Assembly: GCF_018403225.1 (NCBI RefSeq)
Contig: NZ_BOSG01000001.1
Span: 1,550,001 to 1,614,000 of the forward strand
Origin: Paenibacillus sp. J23TS9
GTDB lineage: Bacteria; Bacillota; Bacilli; Paenibacillales; Paenibacillaceae
Direction of reading: 5' to 3'
Length of the DNA stretch: 64,000 nucleotides
Shown: positions 7,757 through 16,524 of the stretch, one piece after another
Position numbering within the stretch: the first letter of the stretch is position 1
Layout of the letters: every line of letters starts with the position of its first letter
The notes under the pieces: generated by a model
What the model was told of the DNA's origin: nothing
What the model saw: only the letters and a program-made list of their open reading frames with translations
Databases searched by the model: none
Made by a program: the position numbers and the translations under genes

Positions 7757-9385
7757 TCACTGCCTCTCTTGAAAGGAGGTCTTCCATTTTGTTGCTATTT
7801 CTAAGAGAGCATTAATGCTGCATTCTGAATAAGGATCTTCCCCTTCTTTCCATTCAGGCTCTCGCGGTATCTCAATACCAGTTATTTTTTCCAAAGCAAA
7901 GTGTCTTTTCCCAAAGGTGCCGATTCTTTTTTTTCGCGCATCTTCTATTAATCCATCCATCAATGGCTTAATGAATTGCTTGCTTTTTATTGTTGAGGCT
8001 AACTTACAAGCATGATAACGAATATCCGTATTCTCATCGTTTATTAAAATACAAAGAGTCGGTGTTAATTCCCCCCAAAAGATAGAACATAATCTAAGTG
8101 CATACATCCCCCCCATTTTAACACTTGGGGATTCATCAGTAAGACAATGTAATAAATCTGAGTAACTTATGGAGGATGGTTGAGTCGAAAGAACAGTAAT
8201 TGCAGCTGCTCTCACTTTAAATGAAGGGTGATATAGCAACTTTTGCACAGTATTAATTGCTTCATTAGGTACTCTTTCAGGTAAAAATGATAAAAGAATA
8301 TCAATCACATCGTGGTCAAAAGTGCTGATTTTTTCTATTTTTTCTGATAAGGAGCGTTCTTTCCAATATTTCCACCGTAAATACATAGAACTTCTAATGC
8401 CAGTGTCAGCAATCTGATGAAAATCAAGCGTCAAAGCATTTGAGGATACAAGTCCGGCCTTTAATTCTACCCATCTTCCGTTATATTCAGAGCTGGATAT
8501 TAGTGCCTCTTTAACTTGTTCAGCTGACAAATCGGGTTGTATTTGCCATAAGCATGCTGCTAATCCTAACACTATAGGAGCGGCATATGAGGTCCCCCAT
8601 TGTCGAGCATAATTTGGAGGAAGATTGTCGTGCATCACTGTATAATGATTTAACCGTTCTTCTTCTGACTTAAATGGGAAAGGCAAAACAACATTCATTG
8701 CTGGAGCCAAAATATCAGGGTTCCATTTCTCATCAAATGTAATTCCTTTACTACCAGGAAAGGGAGTAGCACTTTCCCTCTCACCACTTTTAGGTATAGC
8801 AACACCTCCTACAGATAAAACGGAGGGTGAAATGACAGAACTACTAGTTAGCTCAATATTGTTTCCCGATGCCACTATAACCAATATTCCTTTGTAAATT
8901 AACTCTTCACATAAAATACGAAGGGGATCTGCTTGCCAAGGAAGAAGCCCTGTGTCCCTTTGACCAACAACCGTTAGAACAATCCCTCTTATCCCGTATT
9001 TTCCTCCATTTTGTATCACCCACTGTAACGCACTCCCCACATTTTTCTCGACATCTTCTGCCGTTCTAAGTGATCCTGTTTCAATTAAGTACATGTCCGC
9101 TCCAGGAGCAACCCCAGAATACATTCCATTTGACAACAAGCCAGAACCTCCGGCAGCAGAAGCTGTCCATAATCCGTGATGACCATTATTCAGTTGTGAT
9201 TCATTTGTAATTTTAATTGGTACTGGATTGTTTGTATGTGTTTTTACCAAGAAAGAATTTCTAATGTGATTAGAAATAATGTCTGGGTGACCATAAAAAC
9301 CTCCATCTATAATAGCAATTTTAACCCCTCTTCCAGTAATACTTTTCGGAATATGAAGAAAATCCCTGATAGAAGTCCACTTCAT
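7757..9385 (-). CDS. Cytoplasmic subtilisin-like (S8) protease fused to HEAT repeats
   Basis: A 542-residue protein starting at the ATG at 9385, which has GGAGG seven bases upstream; the longer frame from 9454 runs into a terminator hairpin. The S8 catalytic residues are Asp27 (IAIIDGG), His70 (NGHHG), oxyanion Asn175 (ASGNN) and Ser266 (GTSYAAP). Residues about 360-500 hold helical HEAT-like repeats (FKVRAAAITVLS, PSVKMGGMYALRL, TDIRYHACKLAS). There is no signal peptide or obvious propeptide, so it probably acts inside the cell on a partner recognised by the HEAT scaffold. It is a single-gene unit, clearly more A+T-rich than the sugar locus beside it, which suggests acquisition. The target is unknown. 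Confidence 0.85.
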   Translation of the reverse strand: MKWTSIRDFLHIPKSITGRGVKIAIIDGGFYGHPDIISNHIRNSFLVKTHTNNPVPIKITNESQLNNGHHGLWTASAAGGSGLLSNGMYSGVAPGADMYLIETGSLRTAEDVEKNVGSALQWVIQNGGKYGIRGIVLTVVGQRDTGLLPWQADPLRILCEELIYKGILVIVASGNNIELTSSSVISPSVLSVGGVAIPKSGERESATPFPGSKGITFDEKWNPDILAPAMNVVLPFPFKSEEERLNHYTVMHDNLPPNYARQWGTSYAAPIVLGLAACLWQIQPDLSAEQVKEALISSSEYNGRWVELKAGLVSSNALTLDFHQIADTGIRSSMYLRWKYWKERSLSEKIEKISTFDHDVIDILLSFLPERVPNEAINTVQKLLYHPSFKVRAAAITVLSTQPSSISYSDLLHCLTDESPSVKMGGMYALRLCSIFWGELTPTLCILINDENTDIRYHACKLASTIKSKQFIKPLMDGLIEDARKKRIGTFGKRHFALEKITGIEIPREPEWKEGEDPYSECSINALLEIATKWKTSFQERQ

Positions 9386-9420
9386 TTTTAATCCTCCAAT
9401 TTGTATATTCTCATAAACAT

Positions 9421-9457
9421 AAAATGGCCCTTGGCATCGAATGCCAAGGACCATTTT
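9421..9457 (-). terminator. Terminator after the GH43 operon
   Basis: AAAATGG-c-CCTTGGCAT pairs with ATGCCAAGG-a-CCATTTT, a long near-perfect stem with a short loop. It lies downstream of the GH43 gene ending at 9567 and upstream of the protease start. Confidence 0.75.
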
Positions 9458-9566
9458 ATTACAAACCGTATTTTACCATAATTAAAATTATATCACTTGG
9501 GTTAAAAAAATAAAGATCTTTCTTAAACTATCCTGCCCGTCTCGCTTGACCGGGTAACCAATCGAG

Positions 9567-10535
9567 CTATGCCTCTCCCGCAGGCAAAGGAATACGAACT
9601 TCTGTAGATAGGGGAACTCCAAAATCCGGGGTTCCATCCTCCTTCCAGCCAAACCGCTGGATCCGCATGCTTCGCGGCGTTCCGGATGAACGGTCCTGTT
9701 CGGACTCGGAGTAGGAATAGGCGTGATAGGCTATCCAATCTTCCGATCCGTCGGGCGAAACGGTAAAACTGTTATGCCCAGGGGCGTATACACCCTGTCC
9801 GGGATTTTTGGCGAACACGGGACCGTCATGCTTCGTCCATGCCGAGGCATCCAGCAAATCTTCGGAATCCTGAATCGTCGCCATCCCAAGACTGTAATCA
9901 TCGGACCAAGTGGCACTGGCGGAAAATATAAGAAATATCCGCCCGTTGCGCCGCAAAAACACAGGACCCTCGTTAATCGCCATTCCACCCTGCTTTTCCC
10001 AAGATTCCGTGGGAGCCGTAATCAGGACATTCGGTCCGGTCAAGGTCCAGGGATTGATCATGCGTGCTGCATAAATCGCTGATCCATAGTCCGGGAAATG
10101 CCCATATCCGGCATAGAAGAAATACCACTCATCATGATGCTGCAGCACCGTTCCGTCGAGGCCAGAAAATTCCGTATTGACGGCCCCCTTAAAGATCCAC
10201 GGATCCTGCATGGGGTCATCTCCCTCTAGTTGAAGAACGCATACTCTTCGTGTATCATCGCCAGCACCATCGTCGGCTGTATAATAGATGTACCAACATC
10301 CGTCAATAAAGTGAATCTCCGGCGCCCATAAACGATATGAATACGGGCCCTCCTGCTCCGGAGTCCATATGGTTGTCGGCTTCGCATTAGCCAATCCCGT
10401 CAAAGTCCGGCTCCGCCAAAGGTCAATGCGGTCACGCAATGTAACGGACATATAGTAGAACCCATCCGTATGCTGTATTACCCAAGGATCAGCCCCTCTG
10501 GCAAGCATCGGGTTTTGGAAAGTTTGCTGTGACAT
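9567..10535 (-). CDS. Glycoside hydrolase family 43 (probable arabinofuranosidase/xylosidase)
   Basis: A 322-residue single-domain five-bladed beta-propeller glycosidase. The three GH43 acids are seen: catalytic base Asp16 (RGADPW), pKa-modulating Asp127 (GLDGTV) and acid Glu189 (NEGPVF). No signal peptide, so it probably splits imported arabino- or xylo-oligosaccharides in the cytoplasm. It is the last gene of the ABC-transporter operon, 57 nt after the membrane-anchored GH43 gene, and ends before the terminator at 9421. Family members act as alpha-L-arabinofuranosidase, arabinanase or beta-xylosidase; the precise linkage cannot be read. Confidence 0.92.
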   Translation of the reverse strand: MSQQTFQNPMLARGADPWVIQHTDGFYYMSVTLRDRIDLWRSRTLTGLANAKPTTIWTPEQEGPYSYRLWAPEIHFIDGCWYIYYTADDGAGDDTRRVCVLQLEGDDPMQDPWIFKGAVNTEFSGLDGTVLQHHDEWYFFYAGYGHFPDYGSAIYAARMINPWTLTGPNVLITAPTESWEKQGGMAINEGPVFLRRNGRIFLIFSASATWSDDYSLGMATIQDSEDLLDASAWTKHDGPVFAKNPGQGVYAPGHNSFTVSPDGSEDWIAYHAYSYSESEQDRSSGTPRSMRIQRFGWKEDGTPDFGVPLSTEVRIPLPAGEA

Positions 10536-10592
10536 GTTACTCCTCCTATTTGGAATGTTTAACCACGGATGATCTCGAGCAGATCTTTTCGT

Positions 10593-13034
10593 CTATTTGA
10601 TCGGTGAGACCGTGATTGGCGAAAATATCCAGCCTTGCGAGCTTGTGCGCAATCCAACACGTCCTGTCAGGAAAGCATTGGGATCGATCCAGGTTAACAA
10701 CGGATTTTTCGAGTCGCCGATAAATACGCTGATGCCAGCGCCTTCGAGCTTTACCCGGATGTTCACGGCCTTGTTATTTTCAAGCTCCAGGAGCTCCGAT
10801 GCCACCTCTTCGTTTACCTCGTAACTGATCCTGTTCAGTCTCACAAACCCGTTATTGAAGGAGAGTTCATACCCCATAAACGAATCATTTACCTGATCCT
10901 TAAAATCGGATTCATTGTCTGTTCTAAATAGCAGAGCTGCTCTCGACGGCGCCTCTTCCGTATGAGTCATTTGAAAATTCACTTCGTAATCGCTCCAGCC
11001 CGGATCTCCGCCGAACAGTTTGCCTTCCCGATCTTGCGATAGAAGCATTATTTGTTCCCCGTTCATCTCCCAATTTCCGAATTGATCCGTAAATTCGACG
11101 GTTTGCCGGGATGGTGCAGGGACTGTTTTATCGGCTTCGATGTACCGCAGAGATACTTCTCCCTTTACTTTTGAGAGGGAAATCCATTGAGGCCCTTCGC
11201 CGAGATGGAATGATGCCAACGGAATCTTCGACCACTCCGACTCATTCGAGAAATCTTCTGCCTTTAACTTGATCTCTGTGCCCTTTCCTCCTGCATGAAC
11301 CGATATCTTGCCTCCCGCGCTATCTTTTGCCACCATAGCGGAGATCAGGTAAGTGCCTTCTTCCTTGACATAAACAGGAAAGGACAGCTCCGAGTCATTC
11401 TTCGTGAGGGTTACCGAGTAGCTTCTATCCGGCGTATTCTCATCATTCGTGGAAAATGCCTGCCCCTTCTCCTCTCCCGGAATACCGTGAATGGCTTCCA
11501 TCGTTCCCGGTAGCGGGTGAAGAACCTTATGATCGCTGCTGCCTCCCGCTTCGTTCGAAAAGGCCGTGTAGCTCAAAGTCGGTTTCAGAGCCGTTGACCA
11601 GCTGTAGCCGATCGCGCCGACTTCACCTTTCATTTGCTCGTCGCTCAGCAGGAGCAGTCCGTCCCAATAAACCAATGTCCCTTCTTGATCTGATTCCGCC
11701 CGCATGGTATGATGCTTGGTCATATCCATTCCTTTCGGCAAATCCCCGGTTTGGACGACCCGTTCCTTTCCTTGATCTGTTTCAAATAAAGATAACGTTT
11801 TTGATTCCATATCCACCCGAATACCACGGAAACGGTCGGCATCTTGGTAAGAAAATAGCGCCTCAAATGCCCGAGGACCCGAAGCCTCCTGATTCTCCCG
11901 TTCGGAGATCACGGCATTAAACTCAGCCGTAAACTTGCTGTTGGTGCTGTCCTTGGTAACCCATGTCTCTTTGTCTTGCCGCGATTCTTGATGTTGCCAA
12001 TGTTCTTCACCAGGCAACCCCGTCAAATAATCATAAAAAGCAGGCCGTACGGGCGCTTGCACCGGCATCCCATACGTCGGGCCTGCAACGGACATCTTAT
12101 CCCCGTTAAAAAGCAGCCGATCCATATTCATCATCCGAACCGGTGGGCCTTCAGCCGACCTGCCGATCAGATTGTGGTATACGATATAATAGGAATCCAT
12201 ATCCGGACCCATCACGGTTGAACTATGCCCTAAGCCGTTAAAGTCCTCTTTGGTCGATATGAGGATCGGGTTATTGTCCGGTATCGTATAGATTCCGTTC
12301 GGCGAATCATGAGCTACCGCATAATTGACGCGGTATCCGCGGCTAAACACATGATTGCCTGTATAAGTTATATAATAACGCCCCTGACGTTTAATGATCA
12401 TCGAACCTTCGGTCCAATGTCCCAGTGACGTATTTAGCTTGTCTCCAGGACCGATGGTGTAAGGATTCTCCATGGTGCTTGCCATAATACCGCCGGATGC
12501 GGCGTTTGTAAAATACCATTTCGCATCATCATCAATAAACACGGAACCATCAATGCTTAATCCCAAATTATCGGTTTGAATCTTAAACGGGCCAGTCGGA
12601 TTATCGCTTCTCAGCACGTAATGTCCTTTGCCGCCGGGAGAAGTGTACATATAAAATGACCCGTTCCAGTAAACGACCTCCGGTGCATAAGCTCCCTCCG
12701 TTATTGGATCTTCAGTTACCAGCCCCTCATATTTCCAATGGATAAGATCTTCTGAGCTCCACGACTTGATTCCGACCCGCCTATCCTTCGTGCTGCAGTA
12801 CAAGTAATACTTCCCGTTGAATCTCAGTACATAGGGATCGCCTATCCCGTAGTCCTCCCACTCCTGATCCAGTTTCATCGGATTTTGATAGGTTTGTTTC
12901 ATTGCAATCTCTCCTCCGGATGTCTGCTCGTTTCCATTCTTATCTCTTAAAACAAAGATCGCTGCTGCCGCCACAACTCCGGCCGCTACCAGCGCAATCC
13001 CTATATGCCTCCATACGTTTTGATTTTGCTTCAT
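10593..13034 (-). CDS. Membrane-anchored multidomain GH43 glycosidase
   Basis: An 813-residue enzyme with an uncleaved-looking N-terminal membrane helix (residues 10-29, no lipobox Cys), then a GH43 propeller of about residues 50-330 with Asp66 (GIGDPY), Asp162 (SIDGSV) and Glu209 (WTEGSM). Two further beta-rich regions follow: about 345-510 and a carbohydrate-binding-like segment near 515-640, then a LamG/3-keto-disaccharide-hydrolase-like jelly roll at about 650-813. It would hydrolyse arabinan or arabinoxylan at the cell surface and feed the transporter. Its start is three bases after the permease stop (13038), so it is translationally coupled in the operon. Confidence 0.9.
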   Translation of the reverse strand: MKQNQNVWRHIGIALVAAGVVAAAAIFVLRDKNGNEQTSGGEIAMKQTYQNPMKLDQEWEDYGIGDPYVLRFNGKYYLYCSTKDRRVGIKSWSSEDLIHWKYEGLVTEDPITEGAYAPEVVYWNGSFYMYTSPGGKGHYVLRSDNPTGPFKIQTDNLGLSIDGSVFIDDDAKWYFTNAASGGIMASTMENPYTIGPGDKLNTSLGHWTEGSMIIKRQGRYYITYTGNHVFSRGYRVNYAVAHDSPNGIYTIPDNNPILISTKEDFNGLGHSSTVMGPDMDSYYIVYHNLIGRSAEGPPVRMMNMDRLLFNGDKMSVAGPTYGMPVQAPVRPAFYDYLTGLPGEEHWQHQESRQDKETWVTKDSTNSKFTAEFNAVISERENQEASGPRAFEALFSYQDADRFRGIRVDMESKTLSLFETDQGKERVVQTGDLPKGMDMTKHHTMRAESDQEGTLVYWDGLLLLSDEQMKGEVGAIGYSWSTALKPTLSYTAFSNEAGGSSDHKVLHPLPGTMEAIHGIPGEEKGQAFSTNDENTPDRSYSVTLTKNDSELSFPVYVKEEGTYLISAMVAKDSAGGKISVHAGGKGTEIKLKAEDFSNESEWSKIPLASFHLGEGPQWISLSKVKGEVSLRYIEADKTVPAPSRQTVEFTDQFGNWEMNGEQIMLLSQDREGKLFGGDPGWSDYEVNFQMTHTEEAPSRAALLFRTDNESDFKDQVNDSFMGYELSFNNGFVRLNRISYEVNEEVASELLELENNKAVNIRVKLEGAGISVFIGDSKNPLLTWIDPNAFLTGRVGLRTSSQGWIFSPITVSPIK

Positions 13035-13037
13035 GGG

Positions 13038-13886
13038 TTAGCCCTTGATGCCCGTAATGGCAAGAGATTCAATGAAGTAACGTTGGGCAAAGAAAAAGAC
13101 GATAACGACCGGCAAAAGCGCAATAATCGAAGCGGCCATGAGTGATGGATAATTGGAGGTGGAGATATAATTGGATTGCATGCTAGCAATCAACACCTGA
13201 ATGGTTTGCCGTTCCGGCGTATGCAAATAAATAAGTGGTCCCAAAAAGTCATTCCAGATTCCCATGAAACCAAGCGCAGCTTGGGCTGCGATCGCCGGCT
13301 TAACGATAGGAAGCGCCACGGTCGTAAACGTACGAAAATACCCGCAGCCGTCGATTTTTGCCGCGTCAATAAGGTCGTTCGGAATGGAACCCTGCATAAA
13401 TTGCCGAAAGAAGAAGATCGTTACAATATTTCCGAACATTCCAGGTACAATTAACGGCAGTAACGTATCGACCCATCCGAGTTCCGAGAACCCGATATAC
13501 TGGGGAATCATGACGACGGAATAAGGGATCATCATCGTTCCCAGCAGGGCAAGGAAAATACCTTCTTTGAACGGAAAGTCAAACTTGGAAAACGAATATG
13601 CTGCCATTGCCGCAACAAATAAACCAACGGACAAAACAGTCACCACGACGATGGCGCTGTTCATAAAACCGTACAGTAGAGGCGCTTTGGCCCACACATC
13701 CTTGTAATTCAGCCATGTTGCCGGGTCTGGAATCCACTGCGGCGGAATATCAAAAACATGCTTCTGGTTTTTTAAGGACGTTGAAAGCGTCCAAGCTAGT
13801 GGGGCCAGCATAATAAATGACCCCGCGATCAGTACGATATAGACGATCAAATTGATCAAACGGCGTTGTTTTACCATACTTTTCAA
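13038..13886 (-). CDS. Carbohydrate ABC transporter permease, MalG type
   Basis: A 282-residue inner-membrane permease with six predicted helices and the EAA loop for coupling to the ATPase (DAAKIDGCGYFRTFTTVALP near residues 177-196). The final IKG terminus is typical of MalG/AraQ homologues. It pairs with the MalF-type permease 22 nt upstream. No ATPase gene lies in the operon, so a shared MsmX-type ATPase encoded elsewhere is expected. Confidence 0.95.
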   Translation of the reverse strand: MKSMVKQRRLINLIVYIVLIAGSFIMLAPLAWTLSTSLKNQKHVFDIPPQWIPDPATWLNYKDVWAKAPLLYGFMNSAIVVVTVLSVGLFVAAMAAYSFSKFDFPFKEGIFLALLGTMMIPYSVVMIPQYIGFSELGWVDTLLPLIVPGMFGNIVTIFFFRQFMQGSIPNDLIDAAKIDGCGYFRTFTTVALPIVKPAIAAQAALGFMGIWNDFLGPLIYLHTPERQTIQVLIASMQSNYISTSNYPSLMAASIIALLPVVIVFFFAQRYFIESLAITGIKG

Positions 13887-13907
13887 TCCTCCTATTCGTG
13901 CATGAGC

Positions 13908-14801
13908 TTATTCCTGGTAGACCCAGCGCTTGGATAAGCGGAACTGGAATAGGGTTAGGATGAAAATCAGAATCCCGAGTACCCATGCCACTGCACTTGC
14001 ATACCCCATATTGAAATACTTGAAGGCCTCTTGGAAGATGTAATATACAATCGTCGCCCCGCTGTATTCCGGTCCGCCGTCGGCCGCCAGAATGTACATT
14101 TGGCTGAAGGACTGGAAAGTCCCAATGACCCCCATAACAACAACATAAAAATGAATCGGCGATAAAAGCGGAAGCGTAATATGTTTAAATTGGTGCCAGC
14201 GTGAAGCTCCATCCACCTGAGCCGCTTCGTAATAACTGGATGGAATTCCTTGCAGGCCGGCCAGATAGAGTACCATGGTTCCGCCTACTCCGCCCCAAAG
14301 TCCCATGATGATAAAAGACGGTTTAACCCAGTTTGGATCGCCAAGCCAGTTAGGCCCTTGGATGCCTAGAATATTCCAAATGAATTCATTGATGATCCCG
14401 TAATCGTAATTCAGCAGCCATTGCCAAAGTAATGAAACGGCAATGATCGGCGAAATTACCGGAATATAGTAAATGGTACGAAATATCGAAATCCCTTTTA
14501 ATGACCGGTTCATCAAGATTGCCAGCACCAGAGAAATAATCATGCCTAGCGGTACACCAAGAAGCAAGAAAATCGTGTTATAAAGTGACTTATAAAACTT
14601 CTCATCCTCTAACATGTACCGAAAGTTTTCCGTACCTGTAAATTTTGCGGGCGTGAACATATCCCATGACATGAAGCTTAATCCGAACGAAGTTATCAAT
14701 GGCGTCAAGCTGAAGATCAGGAAGCCTAGTATTGGCGGCGCAATAAATATCAGAGACCAAATAATTTCTTTACGCCGATATCCCGGGGTTTTGTTCTTCA
14801 T
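13908..14801 (-). CDS. Carbohydrate ABC transporter permease, MalF/UgpA type
   Basis: A 297-residue permease with six predicted helices and the EAA motif (YYEAAQVDGASRWHQFKHITLP near 195-217). It forms a heterodimeric channel with the MalG-type partner immediately downstream. It lies behind an intercistronic hairpin at 14834-14872, so its expression is likely lower than that of the solute-binding protein gene before it. Confidence 0.95.
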   Translation of the reverse strand: MKNKTPGYRRKEIIWSLIFIAPPILGFLIFSLTPLITSFGLSFMSWDMFTPAKFTGTENFRYMLEDEKFYKSLYNTIFLLLGVPLGMIISLVLAILMNRSLKGISIFRTIYYIPVISPIIAVSLLWQWLLNYDYGIINEFIWNILGIQGPNWLGDPNWVKPSFIIMGLWGGVGGTMVLYLAGLQGIPSSYYEAAQVDGASRWHQFKHITLPLLSPIHFYVVVMGVIGTFQSFSQMYILAADGGPEYSGATIVYYIFQEAFKYFNMGYASAVAWVLGILIFILTLFQFRLSKRWVYQE

Positions 14802-14833
14802 TCACATTTCCCTCCCTATACCGAAACGGAAAA

Positions 14834-14872
14834 AGCGAAAACGTCTCCAACCGAGCTCTCGTCGTTTTCGCT
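14834..14872 (-). terminator. Intercistronic hairpin/partial terminator between binding protein and permeases
   Basis: AGCGAAAACG (14834-14843) pairs with CGTTTTCGCT (14863-14872), extended by GGAA/TTCC; on the minus strand the stem ends in CTTTTTCC. Such elements reduce read-through and stabilise upstream binding-protein mRNA. Confidence 0.7.
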
Positions 14873-14897
14873 CTTCCGCCACAGCATTAGCTGTCCT

Positions 14898-16295
14898 TTA
14901 CTTGTTGTTCTCGTCGTACAGCTTTTGCAGCTTAGGCTGCTCTTCTTTTACAAACTCCGCTGCCGTTTTTTTACCGTTCCATACCTGACTCGCATCCTGC
15001 CAGAACGTGTCCAACCATTTGGTATTCTTGGAGGATACTTCAATTGGAGGCCGGCCATAATCTTCAATAATATCGATGAATACCTGACGCGTATGTGGTG
15101 CTTTATCTACTTCCATGAATTCGCCCTTCGCCATATCGATCAAGTTCGGTACGGCCTGCCCCAGAACATAGTTTTCTTTCTGCGAATCTTTGTCGAGACT
15201 CAGGTAAGAGGCAAGCGCGAATGAATCTTCCGGATATTCGGTATTTTTCGATACCACGAATCCAAGGGAGCCAAGCCAAGTCGCTGTTTTACCTGTGTTA
15301 GGGCTTGCCGGCCATGCCGCGATATCCCATTGGAATGGCAAATCCCAGAAACCTGGTTGATCCCAAGGCCCCATCGGAAACATAGCTACTTTGCCGGCAA
15401 CGAAGCGGGCATAACCGTTCTGTGCCTTCTCATCATCCGGGGAAGGGCTGACTTTGTGGACCAGGCTTAAATCCGCTACGAACTGCATCGCTTCGGCAAA
15501 TTCAGGTGTATCAATCGTGATTTTGCCTGAGGTAGGATCCACCCAATCCCCTCCGTTTGCCCATACAGCCGACTCAGTTGAATAGGCGGCAACGCCAAAG
15601 GTATCAATTTTTCCTCGTTCATTGGTTACGGTTAGTTTTTTTGCATCGGCAATCATATTATCCCAAGTATATTCGCCAGCTTTTGCGCTTGGGTATGGCA
15701 GACCGGCCTTATCAAACAGATCCTTATTGTAAGCAAGAGCCCAAGGACCCACGTCTTTCGGCAAACCGTATAAATCCCCGGAGCCTACCTTTGAACCGTC
15801 ATATCGATACCGGTCTAGGCCTTGTTTCCACACGTTATTCGTATCCACCAACTCGCTGGAGCTCAGTTGGGATTCCAGATTCAGCAGTACACCGCTAGAG
15901 ACAAGCTTGTTAAAGTGAGCTCCGCCGGCATAAAATACGTCCGGAGTCTTCTTCGCTGCAATCAAGGTATCAAGCTTCTGGTAATATTCCGCAGGAGGAA
16001 CGACAGTATATTTTACCTTTTTGTTCGGATATTTCTTCATATAGGATGCAATCAGTTTCTCAAAAACGGCTTTCTCAGAATCTCCGCCCCATCCCATAAA
16101 TTCAATTACGGATTTTGCATCTTTGTCTGGAGTCGCATTTGTTGCTTCTGTTTTCGTGTCTGTTTTAGTATCTGTTTTGGAATCTGCCGTGTTACTTTCG
16201 TTACTGTTGCTGCCGGAGTTACAACCAGAGAGAACCAACATGAAGCTGAGTACCATAGTTAACGAAAGACTAACCCATTTTCCTTTTCGAAACAT
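14898..16295 (-). CDS. Sugar-binding lipoprotein of ABC transporter (family 1)
   Basis: A 465-residue extracellular solute-binding protein. The correct start is the ATG at 16295, preceded by AAGGGGGAAGAGGG; it gives a classic lipoprotein signal with lipobox LVLSGC and lipidated Cys25, then an Asn/Ser/Asp/Lys-rich linker (residues 26-60). The body shows the family 1 pattern (PKDVGPWALAYNKDLFDKAG). It captures oligosaccharides outside the membrane for the two permeases downstream. Context with two GH43 enzymes points to arabino- or xylo-oligosaccharides. Promoter, cre-like site and operator are directly upstream. Confidence 0.95.
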   Translation of the reverse strand: MFRKGKWVSLSLTMVLSFMLVLSGCNSGSNSNESNTADSKTDTKTDTKTEATNATPDKDAKSVIEFMGWGGDSEKAVFEKLIASYMKKYPNKKVKYTVVPPAEYYQKLDTLIAAKKTPDVFYAGGAHFNKLVSSGVLLNLESQLSSSELVDTNNVWKQGLDRYRYDGSKVGSGDLYGLPKDVGPWALAYNKDLFDKAGLPYPSAKAGEYTWDNMIADAKKLTVTNERGKIDTFGVAAYSTESAVWANGGDWVDPTSGKITIDTPEFAEAMQFVADLSLVHKVSPSPDDEKAQNGYARFVAGKVAMFPMGPWDQPGFWDLPFQWDIAAWPASPNTGKTATWLGSLGFVVSKNTEYPEDSFALASYLSLDKDSQKENYVLGQAVPNLIDMAKGEFMEVDKAPHTRQVFIDIIEDYGRPPIEVSSKNTKWLDTFWQDASQVWNGKKTAAEFVKEEQPKLQKLYDENNK

Positions 16296-16406
16296 AATCC
16301 CTCTTCCCCCTTTAATAAAGTCGTTAAAAACAAAATAACTGAAGAACATGCTGTACATAAAAAAGCACATAATGCATTTAATTCAATTATTTCGTTTATA
16401 AACAAG

Positions 16407-16458
16407 ATAATATGTATATATCAGGTAATTGTCAACGCTTTCTTACAATATTATTGTA
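16407..16458 (-). promoter_or_regulatory. Promoter, cre-like site and palindromic operator of the arabinan operon
   Basis: On the minus strand: TTGACA (16430-16435), 17-nt spacer, TATTAT (16407-16412). AGAAAGCGTTGACA (16430-16443) matches the CcpA cre consensus at all but the first base and overlaps the -35. A perfect palindrome TACAATA-T-TATTGTA (16444-16458) lies directly upstream, suited to the ArsR-type regulator encoded next door. Confidence 0.75.
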
Positions 16459-16468
16459 TTATAAAGCA

Positions 16469-16512
16469 AAAAAAATCCAGATAGCCTTGTTATTACAAAG
16501 CATCTGGAATTT
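16469..16512 (-). terminator. Terminator of the ArsR-type regulator gene
   Basis: TCCAGAT (16476-16482) pairs with ATCTGGA (16502-16508); on the minus strand the stem is followed by TTTTTTTT. It separates the regulator from the ABC operon promoter. Confidence 0.8.
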
Positions 16513-16524
16513 ATGGGCATAGCT

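Noticed and set aside
9386..9454. N-terminal extension of the subtilisin-HEAT protein
   Set aside because: The extension is the read-through of a terminator hairpin; the ATG at 9385 has a far better SD.
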